Shown in pieces: positions 9,267 to 20,324 of a stretch of 64,000 bases of DNA. The translations under genes were made by a program, and so were the position numbers. Under the pieces are notes generated by a model. That model was not told the DNA's origin and searched no databases. It worked only from the letters and a program-made list of their open reading frames with translations. This DNA is from Pomphorhynchus laevis (lineage: Eukaryota; Acanthocephala; Palaeacanthocephala; Echinorhynchida; Pomphorhynchidae): positions 81,995 to 145,994 of the forward strand of contig WNNJ02000815.1 in the NCBI GenBank assembly GCA_012934845.2, read 5' to 3'. Every line of letters begins with the position of its first letter. Position 1 is the stretch's first letter.

Positions 9267-9605
9267 TTGCAATCGAAAGCCATTTGTTCGATGGGATCCT
9301 ATTCTAACAGATTAGAATCTACAAGTGTATCTCACTTGAATAATATTGATTTTAGCGAGGTTTACCAGCAGCGTAATGTTTTCAAGAGCTCGGTTAGCCC
9401 TTGTGTTGCATATACTAATATTCGTAATCTACTTACTAACCTTGCAGATCTAAGACTATTGGCTACTACTCACAATTATGATGCTATAGCTATCTCCGAA
9501 TCTTGGCTATATGATAAAATCCTCGATTGTGTAGCAAGCATATCTGGATTTAACTTAATCAGGGCTGATCGTTTGCAAGTATGTCGTGGTAGCATATTTA
9601 CTTGA
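9267..9605 (+). CDS. LINE ORF2 start, APE-type endonuclease fragment
   Basis: YTNIRNLLTNLADLRLLATT is followed by YDAIAISESWLYD and ISGFNLIRADR. These are the first strands of the APE-type endonuclease of CR1-like LINEs, with the catalytic glutamate in ISESWL. The later catalytic motifs (GDFN, SD..P) are absent. The start at 9267 lies 57 bp past the ORF1 stop. Confidence 0.6.
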   Translation: MQSKAICSMGSYSNRLESTSVSHLNNIDFSEVYQQRNVFKSSVSPCVAYTNIRNLLTNLADLRLLATTHNYDAIAISESWLYDKILDCVASISGFNLIRADRLQVCRGSIFT

Positions 9606-9955
9606 CATTTTATTTTATTGACTTTATCAATGATTTGTTGTGATCGAGTAAATAACCCTTGTACGTTAAACTCTGCACTGTAATAATAGTAATAATTTTT
9701 TCAATTTAATTTATATCATTCATATGCGTTAAAATGTTATTTCTTTAATAATAAAAATAGTCATTTTTGTCAATACTTATTTTTGTTTGTTTTGTATAAT
9801 TTTTTTAATTTATATTTTATTTTCTATTGTATAGAATCATTGAAAATAAAAAAGAAATATTTAAATAAAATATTTAATTTCAATAGCAACTAAACCGTCT
9901 TTGTTGAGAATAACGTTGATTTTTAAAATCAACTGTAGTTAAAAAGGATATATTT
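9606..9955. other. AT-rich, no gene
   Basis: Runs of ATTTTATT and AATAAAATA; nothing else is supported. Confidence 0.6.
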
Positions 9956-12440
9956 TTACATAGCAAATGCGTGCCGGCGCAACGCTTACAAGACCACGAA
10001 GAAAAAAGCTAAATCATGTGTCGAGAAGGTGAAATCAGAGGCGGTATTTGAATGATAAAAGAGAGAGCGCGGCGGACGTCGAGAGGGAGTTGATTACATG
10101 CGAGTGGAGCGGCGACGAGGAATAATCGGAGACCGCAGTTATTGGAGTAATAGGGAATGTGGAGTAAGAGGGAATACCGGGAACGGAGCGATAGAGAGAA
10201 GTGGGGTGAGTGTCGTCTAAGAAAGAAAGGTTGATGACCGATTGAAAGCCGACAGCATGAGACGACACGTTACGTGAAGAAGGCGAAGTTAGATGCAGAT
10301 TTGGATGGTGGAACAAGAGAGTTGGGTACGATATGTGGATTTGTGATCAAAGCGACGAATACGTAGGAACACTCGAACGGCTGAGTTGATAATGCGTAGT
10401 AGGGGTAAAGTGATGTATTTTGGATAATTGTCGAAAATGCTGAGGCAATAATCGATTTTTGAGAAGAAAACCGATGAAAGATATATACAAGAACGGAAGT
10501 CGATAAAGGTGCAGATATGTCGGATGTCACGGAGTATTAAGTTAGACGACGTGAACTTGTCACGGACGAAAGGTTTAAAGGAAATGTGATTATCGAAATA
10601 GAGCCTAAGAAAGTGAGATTGTGGACTATGGGGATGATTGATGAGGCCAAAGATACAGGGAGAGGAGATATGTGAGGCGGACGGCGAGGATTAACATTAT
10701 TTTGGACTTGTCGCAGTTTAGAACTAGATGAAGACCGGAGAGACGTTTGTAGATAAAAGAAGGACAGTTGGAGGCAGAAATGCTGATATCGTGTATACGA
10801 TGAGCAGGTGCAAGAACATATATGTCGATGTTATCGGCTTATTGAATGACGTTAAAAGAGGTAAGGTTTGATAAACGTAGAGAAATCACTAAGCAGAAAA
10901 GAGAAAAACAGGGAATTTAAGACTGAACCTTCTGGAACCCCGTAGAAAATATGGATAGGAGGGAAGGATGATGAGTTAGGATAGAAGCGATAAGTACGGT
11001 GGGATAGATATGAGGCAAACCATGCTACGGATGAGGAAGAAAAGGCGTAATCATAACGAAGGTGGGAAAGGAGGATGGATTGGTCCACGATGTCGAAGGA
11101 GGAGGAGAGGTCGAGCGAGATGAGAACACTACATAGAACATTCTCACGAGATATATGTAGGTCGTCGTAAGCTGTTATGCACGTGATTTCTGTGAATTGA
11201 TTAGAGCGAAAGCGGATTGGAAAGAAGGGTACAGATAGGATGCAGAGATATATGCGTTGATCTGTATTTAGATAAGGCGTTCTAAGTGCTTAGAAAGTGT
11301 AGGAGCAGTTAAATGGGGCGATATCTAGAAGGATGGAAGGGGTCGAGAGATTGTTTCTTAAGAAGGGACGAACGATGGCGAATTTCCAGCATGAAGGGAA
11401 GATGCAACTACGGATGAACGAGTTAAACAAGGTGGTGAGAAACGGGAATATCGATGAGCATATGGATTTAAGTAAGGGGGAGTGCATGTGATCGTCATGT
11501 GAGGTTTTGTTGGGCAATGACATAAGGACAGATGAGACTTCAGCAGGTGAGACATGGATAAGATGAAAAAGTCCCGGGAGAATGAGGCGAGGCGAGGAAG
11601 AGTTGAATGGAATGGAGATAGGCTGTGAGAGATAAACTTGGATACATTGGTCTGGAAAAATGACAAATAATCATGGGAATTGATGTTGCAAATCGAAAAG
11701 GAGCGAGAAAGGATTGAGTTTAAAGTACGCCAGATAGAGAGAGTTGAATGAAGTGATGATTTTATGCTGTCAGAAGGAGTTGCATTTGGTACGTAGTAGG
11801 TTTAGATGAGATCGGCGAAGAGCAAGATAGGAATTACAGAGAGACGGCGTGAGCGAGCGGATATCACGTCTGAGAGTAAGGTGATAAACTCGAAAAGCAT
11901 GACGGAGTCGACGCTTTGAGAGTAGGCATTTGATGTCGAAACACGGGGAACAGTTCAAGCTACGGTGAGGGTGATGCTTGAAGTGCGTGAGAAGATCGAG
12001 AGTGGATGTGAGTATAGAGTAGAAAAGAAGGACGAGATCGAGAGGAGAGGAAGATGTTATTGTGGGAAAGGATCGAGACGATTTTGGTATGGCATAGCGG
12101 AGAAAGGTGAGGTCTAGATTTCTCACAAGGGCGACGTAGGTAGGATGGTAGGTGTGTAAAGCGGTGTGGTTGAAGGTGAGATCAAGGGTGACGAGAAAGT
12201 GATCGGATAGACCAGTATCGGATATGTACAGTGAGGTGTAGGCAGCAAAAAGATCGGGGACAGCGATTATGTCGAGTGCCCCGCCAAGGATATGTGTGAT
12301 GGCAGTGAAGATTAGTTTGTAGTTATAGTTGGATATAAGTAAAAAGGGACGGACGAGGCGGATGTTTTAGTCGCTAATAGCGAGAGAAGGGATGATGGAC
12401 AAAGCACAGTGAGACAGGAGGTCAGCGAGTTGTTAAATTT
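9956..12440 (-). mobile_element. L2-like LINE (endonuclease end to 3' end)
   Basis: Minus-strand frames give, in order: the end of the endonuclease and linker (11770-12440, with TYHPTYVALVRNLDLTFLRY and HFKHHPHRSLNCSPCFDIKC), the RT start (11290-11523, MSLPNKTSHDDHMHSPLLKS), the RT core (10852-11088, SSSVAWFASYLSHRTYRF then GVPEGSVLN for the usual GVPQGSVLG), and the thumb and C terminus to 10035. The 3' end keeps GCAAATGCGTGCCGGCGC, but its hairpin is spoiled by an inserted A. The frame is broken several times. It is the most complete 3' half of L2 in the window. Confidence 0.75.
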
Positions 12441-13125
12441 TTGCTGGTAGTTGTTAAATTTTTTCTGTAAATTCCAATTTTTTAACTTATCCTATTTGCA
12501 GTTGTCTGCTTTCTGTTTACTTAATTTTTCGAAATAAATATTTTAATTAGTTGAGCGAATATTCGTAAAAATAATACACAGCCGATATATTATTCGTTTT
12601 ATAATAATTCTTAAATTTAGTGAACTGGGTAATTCGCTAAAAATATTGGTTTTAAATTTCCGATTTAAACGCTTTGTTATTTCTGCTCGATTACTACAAG
12701 CATTGCCATGAGGTATGTTATTTCGGTAATAAGAAGAGAATTCTCTTTACAAGTGCTGAACAATATCCATAAAAAAAGTAAAACTAATTATTATATGCCA
12801 CATAATATTATTAAGAACAAATGACTTCTGATATTGAATATTGGACAGGAATGAAATCCAGTTTAATATTAAACTGTATTTTAAAATGAAACAAAATGAA
12901 AAAGTGCGTATTATTAATGTTTCAACAGCACATAAAAGCATGGCTTAATTGTATTGTATTAAGATATCGTATTGTCTCATTTGTTTAAATAACAGTAAAA
13001 AATTGCTGTCTTGTCCAATTTGTGGATATTGCAAGATACTTTTAAACGTTTTTATATTTTACAAAATTATAATTTTTAATAATAATTGAATAAGAACTAA
13101 TAATTTAATAAGAACCTTGTAAAAG
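12441..13125. other. AT-rich, no gene
   Basis: No convincing frame or repeat. The minus frame at 12747-12941 looks like chance. Confidence 0.5.
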
Positions 13126-14345
13126 CGAGAGCAAGCTGGGTGGATTCGATGAGGAGTGGTTCCAAAGTAGATGTGATATTTATAGACTTATCGTTTGCAT
13201 TCGATAGAGTTATTCCCAATTTGCTAGTAAACAAATTATCTAACATTGGTGTACGGGGCTCTTTGTTACGCTGGATTCAATCATTCGTAAGCAACCGCTC
13301 GTTTGCAGTACGCATAAGCCATTATCTTTCTGGTTACTCAATGATGACGACAGGCGTCCCGCAGGGATCGGCCATTAGTCCGACTCTCTTTAATATATAT
13401 GTAAATGATATTACAAACAACATGACGTCGGAATGTGTTACCTACGCAGATGATATTAAGGTTTGGAGGCGAATCATTGATGATTCCGATGTTAGCGCTC
13501 TTCAAAAAGACCTGGATTCCATAAATAAATGGTGTATATCTAATGGGCTGATGATAAATGTGACTAAATGTAGACATATGCGGATCGGCTCCCCAGACAT
13601 TCGTTGCTCTTATAAAATTGGAAACATGTCGATTGATTCTACAGATAAAATCGATGATTTAGGGGTATCTACGCTTAATACGCTCGATATGAGCGCTCAC
13701 GTAAATAAAGTTTCGGCTAATTGCCGTCGTACTATTGGCATCATTAGACGATCTTTTGGATCACTAGAGGCATGTAGCTTCAGAATAATATACAAGGCCC
13801 TCATCGAATCTCGAATGCTATGCGCATCTCCCGCAGCGTATCCACATCTGTGCAAGAACATTGTGGCTTACGAATCAATTATCCGGTCGGCTACACGTCT
13901 TGTTCCCACTGTCAAAGACCTGCCGTTTGACCAGAAGTTAGAAATCCTAGGTGTTTCAACGTTTTGTGAAAGTTTGGTAAAAGCTGATCTTATGCTGGTA
14001 CGGAGGGCAATTTTATCGCCCACTCATCCCCTCAACTTCATGTTTTGCTTACGCAACTCCGAGAAATTAAGTGGACATCGACTAATGCTCAAACATCGTA
14101 GAAAAGTCCATCGACACTATCAGGATATCAAAGATCGAGTAATAAACAGTTGGAACAGACTCCCGTCATCTGCAATTGAATGCCGGAACATCCGAGAATT
14201 TCGGCGTGCGCTGAACAGTGTATCGCTCTCATAGGAAGTCGAACCTGATTTGAATTTTTTTTGTTTTACTGACATTGTACTTTTTTTACATTGAGATCCA
14301 GCCAAACGAGCCACTGCTCATACGACTAATAAATAGGCTACACAT
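13126..14345 (+). mobile_element. CR1-like LINE, RT to 3' end
   Basis: A 5'-truncated copy starting inside the RT and ending after the stop with about 110 bp of 3' sequence (GCCAAACGAGCCACTGCTCA, then CGACTAATAAATAGG). It is a close relative, in opposite orientation, of the element at 16820-20230. The 1.1-kb open frame makes it one of the least decayed LINEs here. Confidence 0.8.
13140..14234 (+). CDS. LINE reverse transcriptase, C-terminal two thirds
   Basis: This is a 364-codon open frame. VDVIFIDLSFAFDRVIPNLL carries the first catalytic aspartate region (block A). GVPQGSAISPTLFNIYVNDI is block B. CVTYADDIKVW is the YxDD catalytic box, here intact. KCRHMRIG and DDLGVSTLNT are the blocks after it. 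The C-terminal domain ends with DRVINSWNRLPSS and FRRALNSVSLS, the usual tail of CR1-group proteins. The natural protein would start upstream, so the methionine at 13140 is internal. Endonuclease and RT fingers are missing. Confidence 0.85.
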   Translation: MDSMRSGSKVDVIFIDLSFAFDRVIPNLLVNKLSNIGVRGSLLRWIQSFVSNRSFAVRISHYLSGYSMMTTGVPQGSAISPTLFNIYVNDITNNMTSECVTYADDIKVWRRIIDDSDVSALQKDLDSINKWCISNGLMINVTKCRHMRIGSPDIRCSYKIGNMSIDSTDKIDDLGVSTLNTLDMSAHVNKVSANCRRTIGIIRRSFGSLEACSFRIIYKALIESRMLCASPAAYPHLCKNIVAYESIIRSATRLVPTVKDLPFDQKLEILGVSTFCESLVKADLMLVRRAILSPTHPLNFMFCLRNSEKLSGHRLMLKHRRKVHRHYQDIKDRVINSWNRLPSSAIECRNIREFRRALNSVSLS

Positions 14346-14639
14346 TTTTACAAATCATAAATGCTCATAATGAGAAACTAAACCGACGAAATTGTAACAA
14401 AAATACATTGCTATATAAATATATATATTTTTATCAATAAAATATTATGAAACTGGTCATTCATTTATATAGGGCTTTATATACGCCAGTCTTAAATCTT
14501 ATCAAAAATTCACAGTAGCTTGTATTGAGAAGGATTTTATGATGTGAAGACTTCAGGATAAATGTCCTTGAAAATGGAGAGAGAAATATATTTATTTATC
14601 ACAATAGCAATTAAACCACCATGATTATCAAATAGCAGA

Positions 14640-15720
14640 CGTGGCCTCGACCACATCTGCTATTTATTATTATACATTCAACAACATACGAGCATTAGCT
14701 GGCTCACAATAAGTTCGTAAATAAGTTAATTAGTTATTAAATTAAGGAAATGCAACACAAACCATTGCCTGATCCATTCGTAGTCTTCTTTTAAAAGTAC
14801 TAAGTGAGCTGCATTCAACGGTGTCTGCATCAAGGTTGTTCCAAGCTCAACAATTCTTCTATCAAATTGCATCGCGCTCAATCTCTGTACCCTGCTTCTT
14901 CGAATAGTTAAAGAATGACCTCGAAGAACATTTGAACCAAGTAATTTAACCCTACTCCGAAGAGGGTGATGGGGACGTGAGAATAAATGCCAAACAAGGC
15001 ACACATCCGTGTACCAGCGGGTTCATGTGATGGACTCAAGTCCTAGTGATCTTAGTCTGTCTTCATAAGGCAGCGACGCCAACGTTGGTGCTAGTTTTGT
15101 TGCCCTGCGAAGTACCCTCTCTGATTTCTTACATTCATTCATAGTACGTGGGTATACAACCGGAGCTGCATATAAAAGTCTACTCAATACATGTGCTAAA
15201 ATCAGAGGCCGCAGAGCAGTCGGATCAACGCGAACAAACGCGCGTCAAATCATACCTATCATTTTATTGGAGTTGGCACAAGCTTAATCAGTGTGCTTTT
15301 TAGTTGATTAATTAGAGGAAACCCATACTCCTAAATCTTTGTAACTATCGACACTTTCCACAATACAGCCCTCATATTTGTAACAAGCAGATGTTAGTTG
15401 CTTGCGAACATTACTAATAATACGCATGTATTTGCATTTCTAATCAACCAGTCTGTTTAGGACTCCATTATTGACAAGTTTCTGAAGTAGATCATGATCT
15501 ACTCTATCAAAAGCCTTTGAAAAGTCGAAGAATATAATGTCTGTATCGGTAGAGTGTGCCTTATTCACTGTCCAATCAAGATGAGTACCAAGCAAATTTG
15601 AAACAGTTGAATAACTCTCTCGAAATCCGTGCTAATTATGGACTATTTTTTTCTACCTGAAAAAACTCAACCATGTAGCGATGTACAAGCCTCTCCAACA
15701 CTCTACAGCAATGCAAGTAA
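14640..15720 (-). mobile_element. CR1-like LINE fragment, second subfamily
   Basis: Minus-strand segments give IIFFDFSKAFDRVDHDLLQK (15470-15560), then LILAHVLSRLLYAAPVVYP and ERVLRRATKLAPTLASLPYE (15060-15230), then LRGHSLTIRRSRVQRLSAMQ (14726-15004). These are RT block A and the C-terminal domain of a CR1-group protein. The PQG and YxDD blocks are not readable between them, so the copy has lost its middle. It differs from the 13.1-kb subfamily. Confidence 0.65.
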
Positions 15721-15780
15721 TGCTTCAGGCCTATATTTATATTATATATTATATTATACTATTTATATTATATAAAATAT

Positions 15781-16740
15781 ATGATGCGTTCCTGCGCACT
15801 AATATTATTAATAATAGATCAGGTTTGTCCATCTATGTCGCAAATATTACGAAATGAGTACTTAGAGCCATCTTGCTTATGCGTTGATCGTGAGTTAATC
15901 TATTCTATCGGAGGGTTCACCCAAGGTGACCCTCTAGCAATGCCGGCTTTTGCAGCTGCTACATTACCACTTATTCGTAAAATAAAAGAAGCCATACCTG
16001 GAATTCATCAGCGATGGTATACCGATGACGCATGCTTTGTACGAACAATACCCCAGTTGAGTTAAGCGTGGGAAATTTTGATCGCATCTGAACCGAATTT
16101 TGGGTATTGTGTAAATCCTGCAAAGTGCAACTTACTAGTACATGAGAACTTTAATACAGAGGAAATGATCTTATTCGAATCTCATAAAGTTAATGTTACG
16201 ACCGACGGGATTCGCTTACTAGGGAGTTGGGTTGGCACCGAAGCGTACATGTTATCAAAGGTAGAACACATGATTAGTGATTGGTGCCTCATCTTAAAAT
16301 TTTTTTTGCCTCATAGCTGATACAGATGCTCATGTAGCTTACTGCCTTCTCACAAAGTCACTTCAATTTAAATAGTCGTTTATACATAGAACGTGTACTA
16401 TCGAATTTGTACGAGCCTTTAAAATTAATAATGGAGAATAAATTACTCCCTAAGATATTGCGTGTGATTAATTTAAGCGTATTTATATCACGTATCTACT
16501 CACTACCTGCCAGATTAGGAGGATTAGGTGTAGATGATCCTTAATATTTTCAACTTGCGGTGGAATAGGACCAAAGGCCAGTACCACTTTAAAACACCTC
16601 GCAAGAAGAAAAGCTGATCGCAATAAGGTAAGCTACAGCGACACAATCAGATAACTAAGAGCCCAACCATCTTTCATCATTGCAAAATTGGCTTCAGTAG
16701 CTTTTCGTGGATACAAAACAAATTGAAGGTTACAATATTG
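15781..16740 (+). mobile_element. RT fragment with QGDPLAM motif, family unassigned
   Basis: Two frames (15781-16065 and 16078-16320) encode GGFTQGDPLAMPAFAAATLP, RWYTDDACFV (catalytic box), NFGYCVNPAKCNLLVHENF and GIRLLGSWVGTEAYM. Beyond 16320 the reading continues in pieces with HVAYCLLTKS and LPARLGGLGVDDP. Similar RT-like proteins (QGDPLAM, W-Y-A-D-D, LPARLGGLG) are common in cnidarian and other invertebrate genomes. They are not L2, CR1 or PLE. The copy is broken and has no visible ends. Confidence 0.5.
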
Positions 16741-17348
16741 ACACTAACTTCAAAATAGTTGTAAACTTTTGTGATTAATAAACTGTTTGTGTTTAAAAAA
16801 TTATTATTAGTATACAACATCCGATGAGCGGTGTCTCGTTTGGCTGGATCTCAATGTAAAAATACAATGTCAGTAAAACAAAAAGGAATCCAAGTCAAGT
16901 TCGACTTCCTATGAGAGCGGTACACTATTCAACGAACGCCGAAATTCTCGGATGTTCCGGCATTCAATTGCAATTGACGGGAGTCTGTTCCAACTGTTTA
17001 TCGCTCGATCTCTGATATCCTGATAGTGTCGATGGACGTTTCTACGATGTTTGAGCGTTAGTCGATATCCACGTAATTGCTCGGAGTTGCATAGGCAAAA
17101 CATGAAGTTGAGGGGATGAGTGGGCGATAAAATTGCCCTCCGTACCAGCATAAGATCAGCTTTTACCAAACTTTCACAAACCGTTGAAACACCTAGGATT
17201 TCTAACTCCTGGTCAAACGGCAGGTCTTTGACAGCGGGAACAAGACGAGTAGCCGACCGGAGAATCGATTCGTAAGCCACAATGTTCTTGCGCATGTGCT
17301 GTTACGCTGCGGGAGATGCGTATAGCATGCGATATTCGATGAGGGCCT

Positions 17349-17566
17349 TGTATATTAATATTATTATTATTTCGATAAACAGACGAGCAAAGCTCATAGT
17401 TGCACTGTTTAAAAAAAAGAAAAAGTAAAGAAAAAAGAAAGACTCACAAACAAAAGTCAAAAAAGTTCATGTTTGAATGCTGAAACCGATCTTGAGTTGA
17501 CAATTTCTTCACTTAATCGGTTCTGAAGCTTAATCGGTTCACTTAATCGGTTCTTAATATGATTCT
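17349..17566 (-). mobile_element. Very short CR1-like 3' end nested in another CR1 copy
   Basis: The host element reads TTGTATAT up to 17349 and resumes at ATTCTGAAGCTACAT near 17570. The plus copy has these joined. On the minus strand the insert encodes NRLSEEIVNSRSVSAFKHEL and a stop, the classic end of a CR1 protein, then a T-rich 3' region and an AATAATAATAATA tail. This is an extremely 5'-truncated insertion of another subfamily. At its 5' side ACTTAATCGGTTC is repeated in tandem. Confidence 0.7.
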
Positions 17567-17685
17567 GAAGCTACATACCTCTAATGATCCAAAAGATCGT
17601 CCAATTATGCCAATAGTACGGCGGCAATTGGCCAAAACTTTATTTACGTGAGCGATCATATCGAGCGTATTAAGCGTAGATACTT

Positions 17686-18327
17686 CTAAATCATCGATTT
17701 TTTCTGTAGAATCAATCGACATGTTTCTAATTTGATAAGATCAACGAATATATGGGGGCCGATCCGCATATGTCTACATTTAGTCGCATTTATCATCAGC
17801 CCATTAGATATACACCATTTATTTATGGAATCCAGGTCTTTTTGAAGAGCGCTAAAATCGGACTCATCAATGATTCGCCTCCAAACCTTAAAATCATCTG
17901 CATAGGTAGCACATTCCGACGTTAAGCTGTTTGTGATATCATTTATGTATATATTAAATAGAGTCGGACTAATGATCGATCCTTGCGGAACGCCCTTCGT
18001 CATCATTGAGTAATCAGAAAGATAATGTCTTATGCGTACTGCAAACGAGCGGTTGCTTACGAATGATTGAATCCAGCGTAACAAAGAGCCCCGTACACCA
18101 ATGTTAGATAATTTGTTTACTAGCAAATTGGGAATAACTCTATCGAATGCAAACGATAAGTCTATAAATATCACATCTACTTTGGAACCACTCCTCATTG
18201 AATCCACCCAGCTTGTTCTCGTTTTTACAAGGTTCGTTACCGTTGAGCGATTTGGCCTAAATCCATGCTGACTGGGGCTGAGGCGATTGTTAGCTTCAAC
18301 GAAAGCGCTAAGGTGACGAAGAATCAC
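17686..18327 (-). CDS. LINE RT core
   Basis: 213 codons: SPSQHGFRPNRSTVTNLVKT (RT block 2a), VDVIFIDLSFAFDRV (block A), GVPQGSIISPTLFNIYINDI (block B) and CATYADDFKVW (catalytic YADD, intact). The fingers lie in another frame at 18348-18644 (LPRNAASGSDRIPPILLKEL). The frame ends early near the 3' side. Confidence 0.75.
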   Translation of the reverse strand: MILRHLSAFVEANNRLSPSQHGFRPNRSTVTNLVKTRTSWVDSMRSGSKVDVIFIDLSFAFDRVIPNLLVNKLSNIGVRGSLLRWIQSFVSNRSFAVRIRHYLSDYSMMTKGVPQGSIISPTLFNIYINDITNSLTSECATYADDFKVWRRIIDESDFSALQKDLDSINKWCISNGLMINATKCRHMRIGPHIFVDLIKLETCRLILQKKSMI

Positions 18328-19111
18328 TTTTTCAAATATTTTACAGGCTACAGATGTGAGACTGATGGTACGGTAGTTGGAAACCTGGGATTTATTGCTT
18401 TCTTGAAAATTAGACGTACAATAGCCTTAAACCAATCAGATGGTAGATAACCTGTGTTCAGTGATCTTCTAAAAATAGAAGCTAAGGGAACGTATATTGC
18501 ATGGGCTAATTCTTTTAAGAGTATTGGAGGGATACGGTCAGAACCCGACGCGGCGTTGCGGGGTAATTTGAGTAGCTCATGCAGTACCTCTTCATCGCTA
18601 AATTCAATGTTAGATATAACTACTACAGGTAGAAAGAAGTACATTGTGTGTAGTTTGGATTATACCAACATGGATCGACACTCTATCTTCTTTGATAGCG
18701 AAATAGTCCATAAAATAAGCAGCTACATAGGTTGGGGAGGTCAAGATTGACCCATTTTCGGCTAATAGGTATGAACAATCTGTCAATTGTATAGAACGTG
18801 GAAGTATGCTTTTGAAAGCCACCCATTGATTGTTATGAGTGGAGCGGCATATATTTGAGATGAAACTGCGTTTTTTTGTTTTTGTTAGAATGGAAACCGT
18901 ATTCCTGCAATGACGGTAGTGTTCAAAAGAGAGTTCCTCTTTTTTGTACGCATGGAAACATCTCTCACTGTGTTTGATTAGAACAAGCAATTCCGCATCT
19001 AATTTCGATGGGTAAGGCCAATACACACAGTAAATTATACTGCGCACGACATCATAGTCAATCTTAAAAGGATTCGTTGTTTTAACCGTTACGGCATATG
19101 GTCCGAAGGTG

Positions 19112-19867
19112 TTAAATTCTATTGAGATGGTTGAGTGATCGCTTGATCTTACCGGAGGTCCGTATTTGACGTTTTTTTATCAGATACGTTTCACTCGAAA
19201 AGCAGAGGTCAAGAATTGAAGAGCTAGTACCTACGTGACGAGTAAACCTGTGAACATGTTGGACTAAATGTAGATTATTTATCGTATTTAAAAGCAGTAA
19301 TGATTCGGGATCACGTCCAGGAAGAGGAATGTAATCTATCCAATCAATTCGCGGCATGTTAAAGTCTCCTAATAAAATAACTTTTTGACCCTTGAATGTA
19401 TTTTCAGTTATTGAGGATATAATCGACCCGGTTGGAGCGAATGGGGGGGCGATAGAAGACACCTAGAGAGGAAAATATGTTCTTATGGTCTGTTACAGAA
19501 CCCAAGTGTATTCACAAAGTCTTGATCCATTGCACTCAATTGACATAACACGAGTTGTAAGAACTTCTCTAGCATATATGATCACTTCGCCACCACAGCA
19601 AATTTGCCGATCTGCTCGGATTATGGCGTACCCATCGATGGAAATTTCTGAATCTATGATGTGTGGTTTTAACCACGACTCTGTAAAAACAAGTATTTCA
19701 AATGAGGTGCTGTTAACCAGAGTGAGAACTTCGTCCATTTTATTAATGAGACTTAAGACATTCGAATATAAGACCCGGAAGGCATGTGTGGAGTGTACTG
19801 GGTCGAAAAAATCGTATCTCTTATCGACATTTACTGTCACTTTTTGGGTAGTTTTGTTGCGACACAA
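19112..19867 (-). CDS. LINE APE-type endonuclease
   Basis: The first half (19493-19867) has YSNVLSLINKMDEV, FEILVFTESWLKPH (catalytic E) and YAIIRADRQICCGGEVIIYA. The second half, in another frame (19112-19462), has KVILLGDFNMPRIDW (catalytic D and N) and SILDLCFSS. Start TTG/19867 overlaps the ORF1 end at 19837 by about 30 nt, compatible with termination-reinitiation as used by some two-ORF LINEs. This is inference. Confidence 0.65.
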
Positions 19868-20220
19868 AGACTTCGCAGCTCCCTGATGTTTCCACCGTTG
19901 CCAATGGAACGAATCCAGAAACGAGTTAAAGTCCTGCGTCGCTCTACACGAAAATTTATGACGGTGAAGTTACTTTCACCGTTAGCTACTCTTTTACTAA
20001 GTTCGCTCTTTGCCTGTTTCAATCGAGTTCTGTCCTCGATCGAAAGATCTCTGCGAAGGATTAATATAGTACCTGCAAGATGATAACCGCATTTTAAAGC
20101 TAATGTACACATTTCGACCGTTGCTAAGATGGCCTTAAGAAGGCGTGGACTGTTATCTGATCTTATTTTCCCCAGTCTATAAAGGTGGAGAACTCGGAAT
20201 TGCTGCAGCTCAGTAGGGGA
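19837..20220 (-). CDS. LINE ORF1 protein, C-terminal part
   Basis: The frame reads TELQQFRVLHLYRLGKIRSD, then SPRLLKAILA, then ILRRDLSIEDRTRLKQAKSE and LSKRVANGE-NFTVINFRVERR. The RLGK, RLLK, F.RDLT and I.N..I..R pattern is that of ORF1 in CR1-like LINEs. The N-terminal part is missing or diverged beyond 20230. Confidence 0.65.
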   Translation of the reverse strand, partial: SPTELQQFRVLHLYRLGKIRSDNSPRLLKAILATVEMCTLALKCGYHLAGTILILRRDLSIEDRTRLKQAKSELSKRVANGESNFTVINFRVERRRTLTRFWIRSIGNGGNIRELRSLCVATKLPKK

Positions 20221-20324
20221 ACATGTGTGTAAATAGGAGCAGTTAATGGGCTATTCAGGGAGACTGAATTGGAGTAAGAATTTGTAAATTTAAGTCGCAA
20301 GTCAGTTAATACAATAATTTATTT

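Larger units (their letters stand above)
8590..9605 (+). mobile_element. CR1-like LINE, 5' part (ORF1 and endonuclease start)
   Basis: The element contains ORF1 (8745-9210) and the first third of an APE-type endonuclease (9267-9605), then stops. A LINE copy that keeps its 5' end and lacks its 3' end is the reverse of normal 5' truncation, so a later deletion or rearrangement is likely. A relative begins in mid-RT at 13126 beyond an L2 copy, but the EN-RT part between is missing. Confidence 0.6.
16820..20230 (-). mobile_element. CR1-like LINE, nearly complete
   Basis: From 5' to 3' on the minus strand: ORF1 C-terminal part (19837-20220), APE endonuclease (19112-19867), linker (18610-19047), RT (17686-18644), C-terminal domain (16909-17295) and a 3' end with the same GCCAAACGAG-type sequence as the 13.1-kb copy. 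A short foreign LINE end is inserted at 17349-17566. The RT is close to 90 percent identical by eye to the 13140-14234 protein. Several frame breaks are present. Confidence 0.8.

Noticed and set aside
19485-20083. Plus-strand frames of 133 and 99 codons
   Set aside because: Both are antisense to the endonuclease and ORF1 of the minus CR1-like element.
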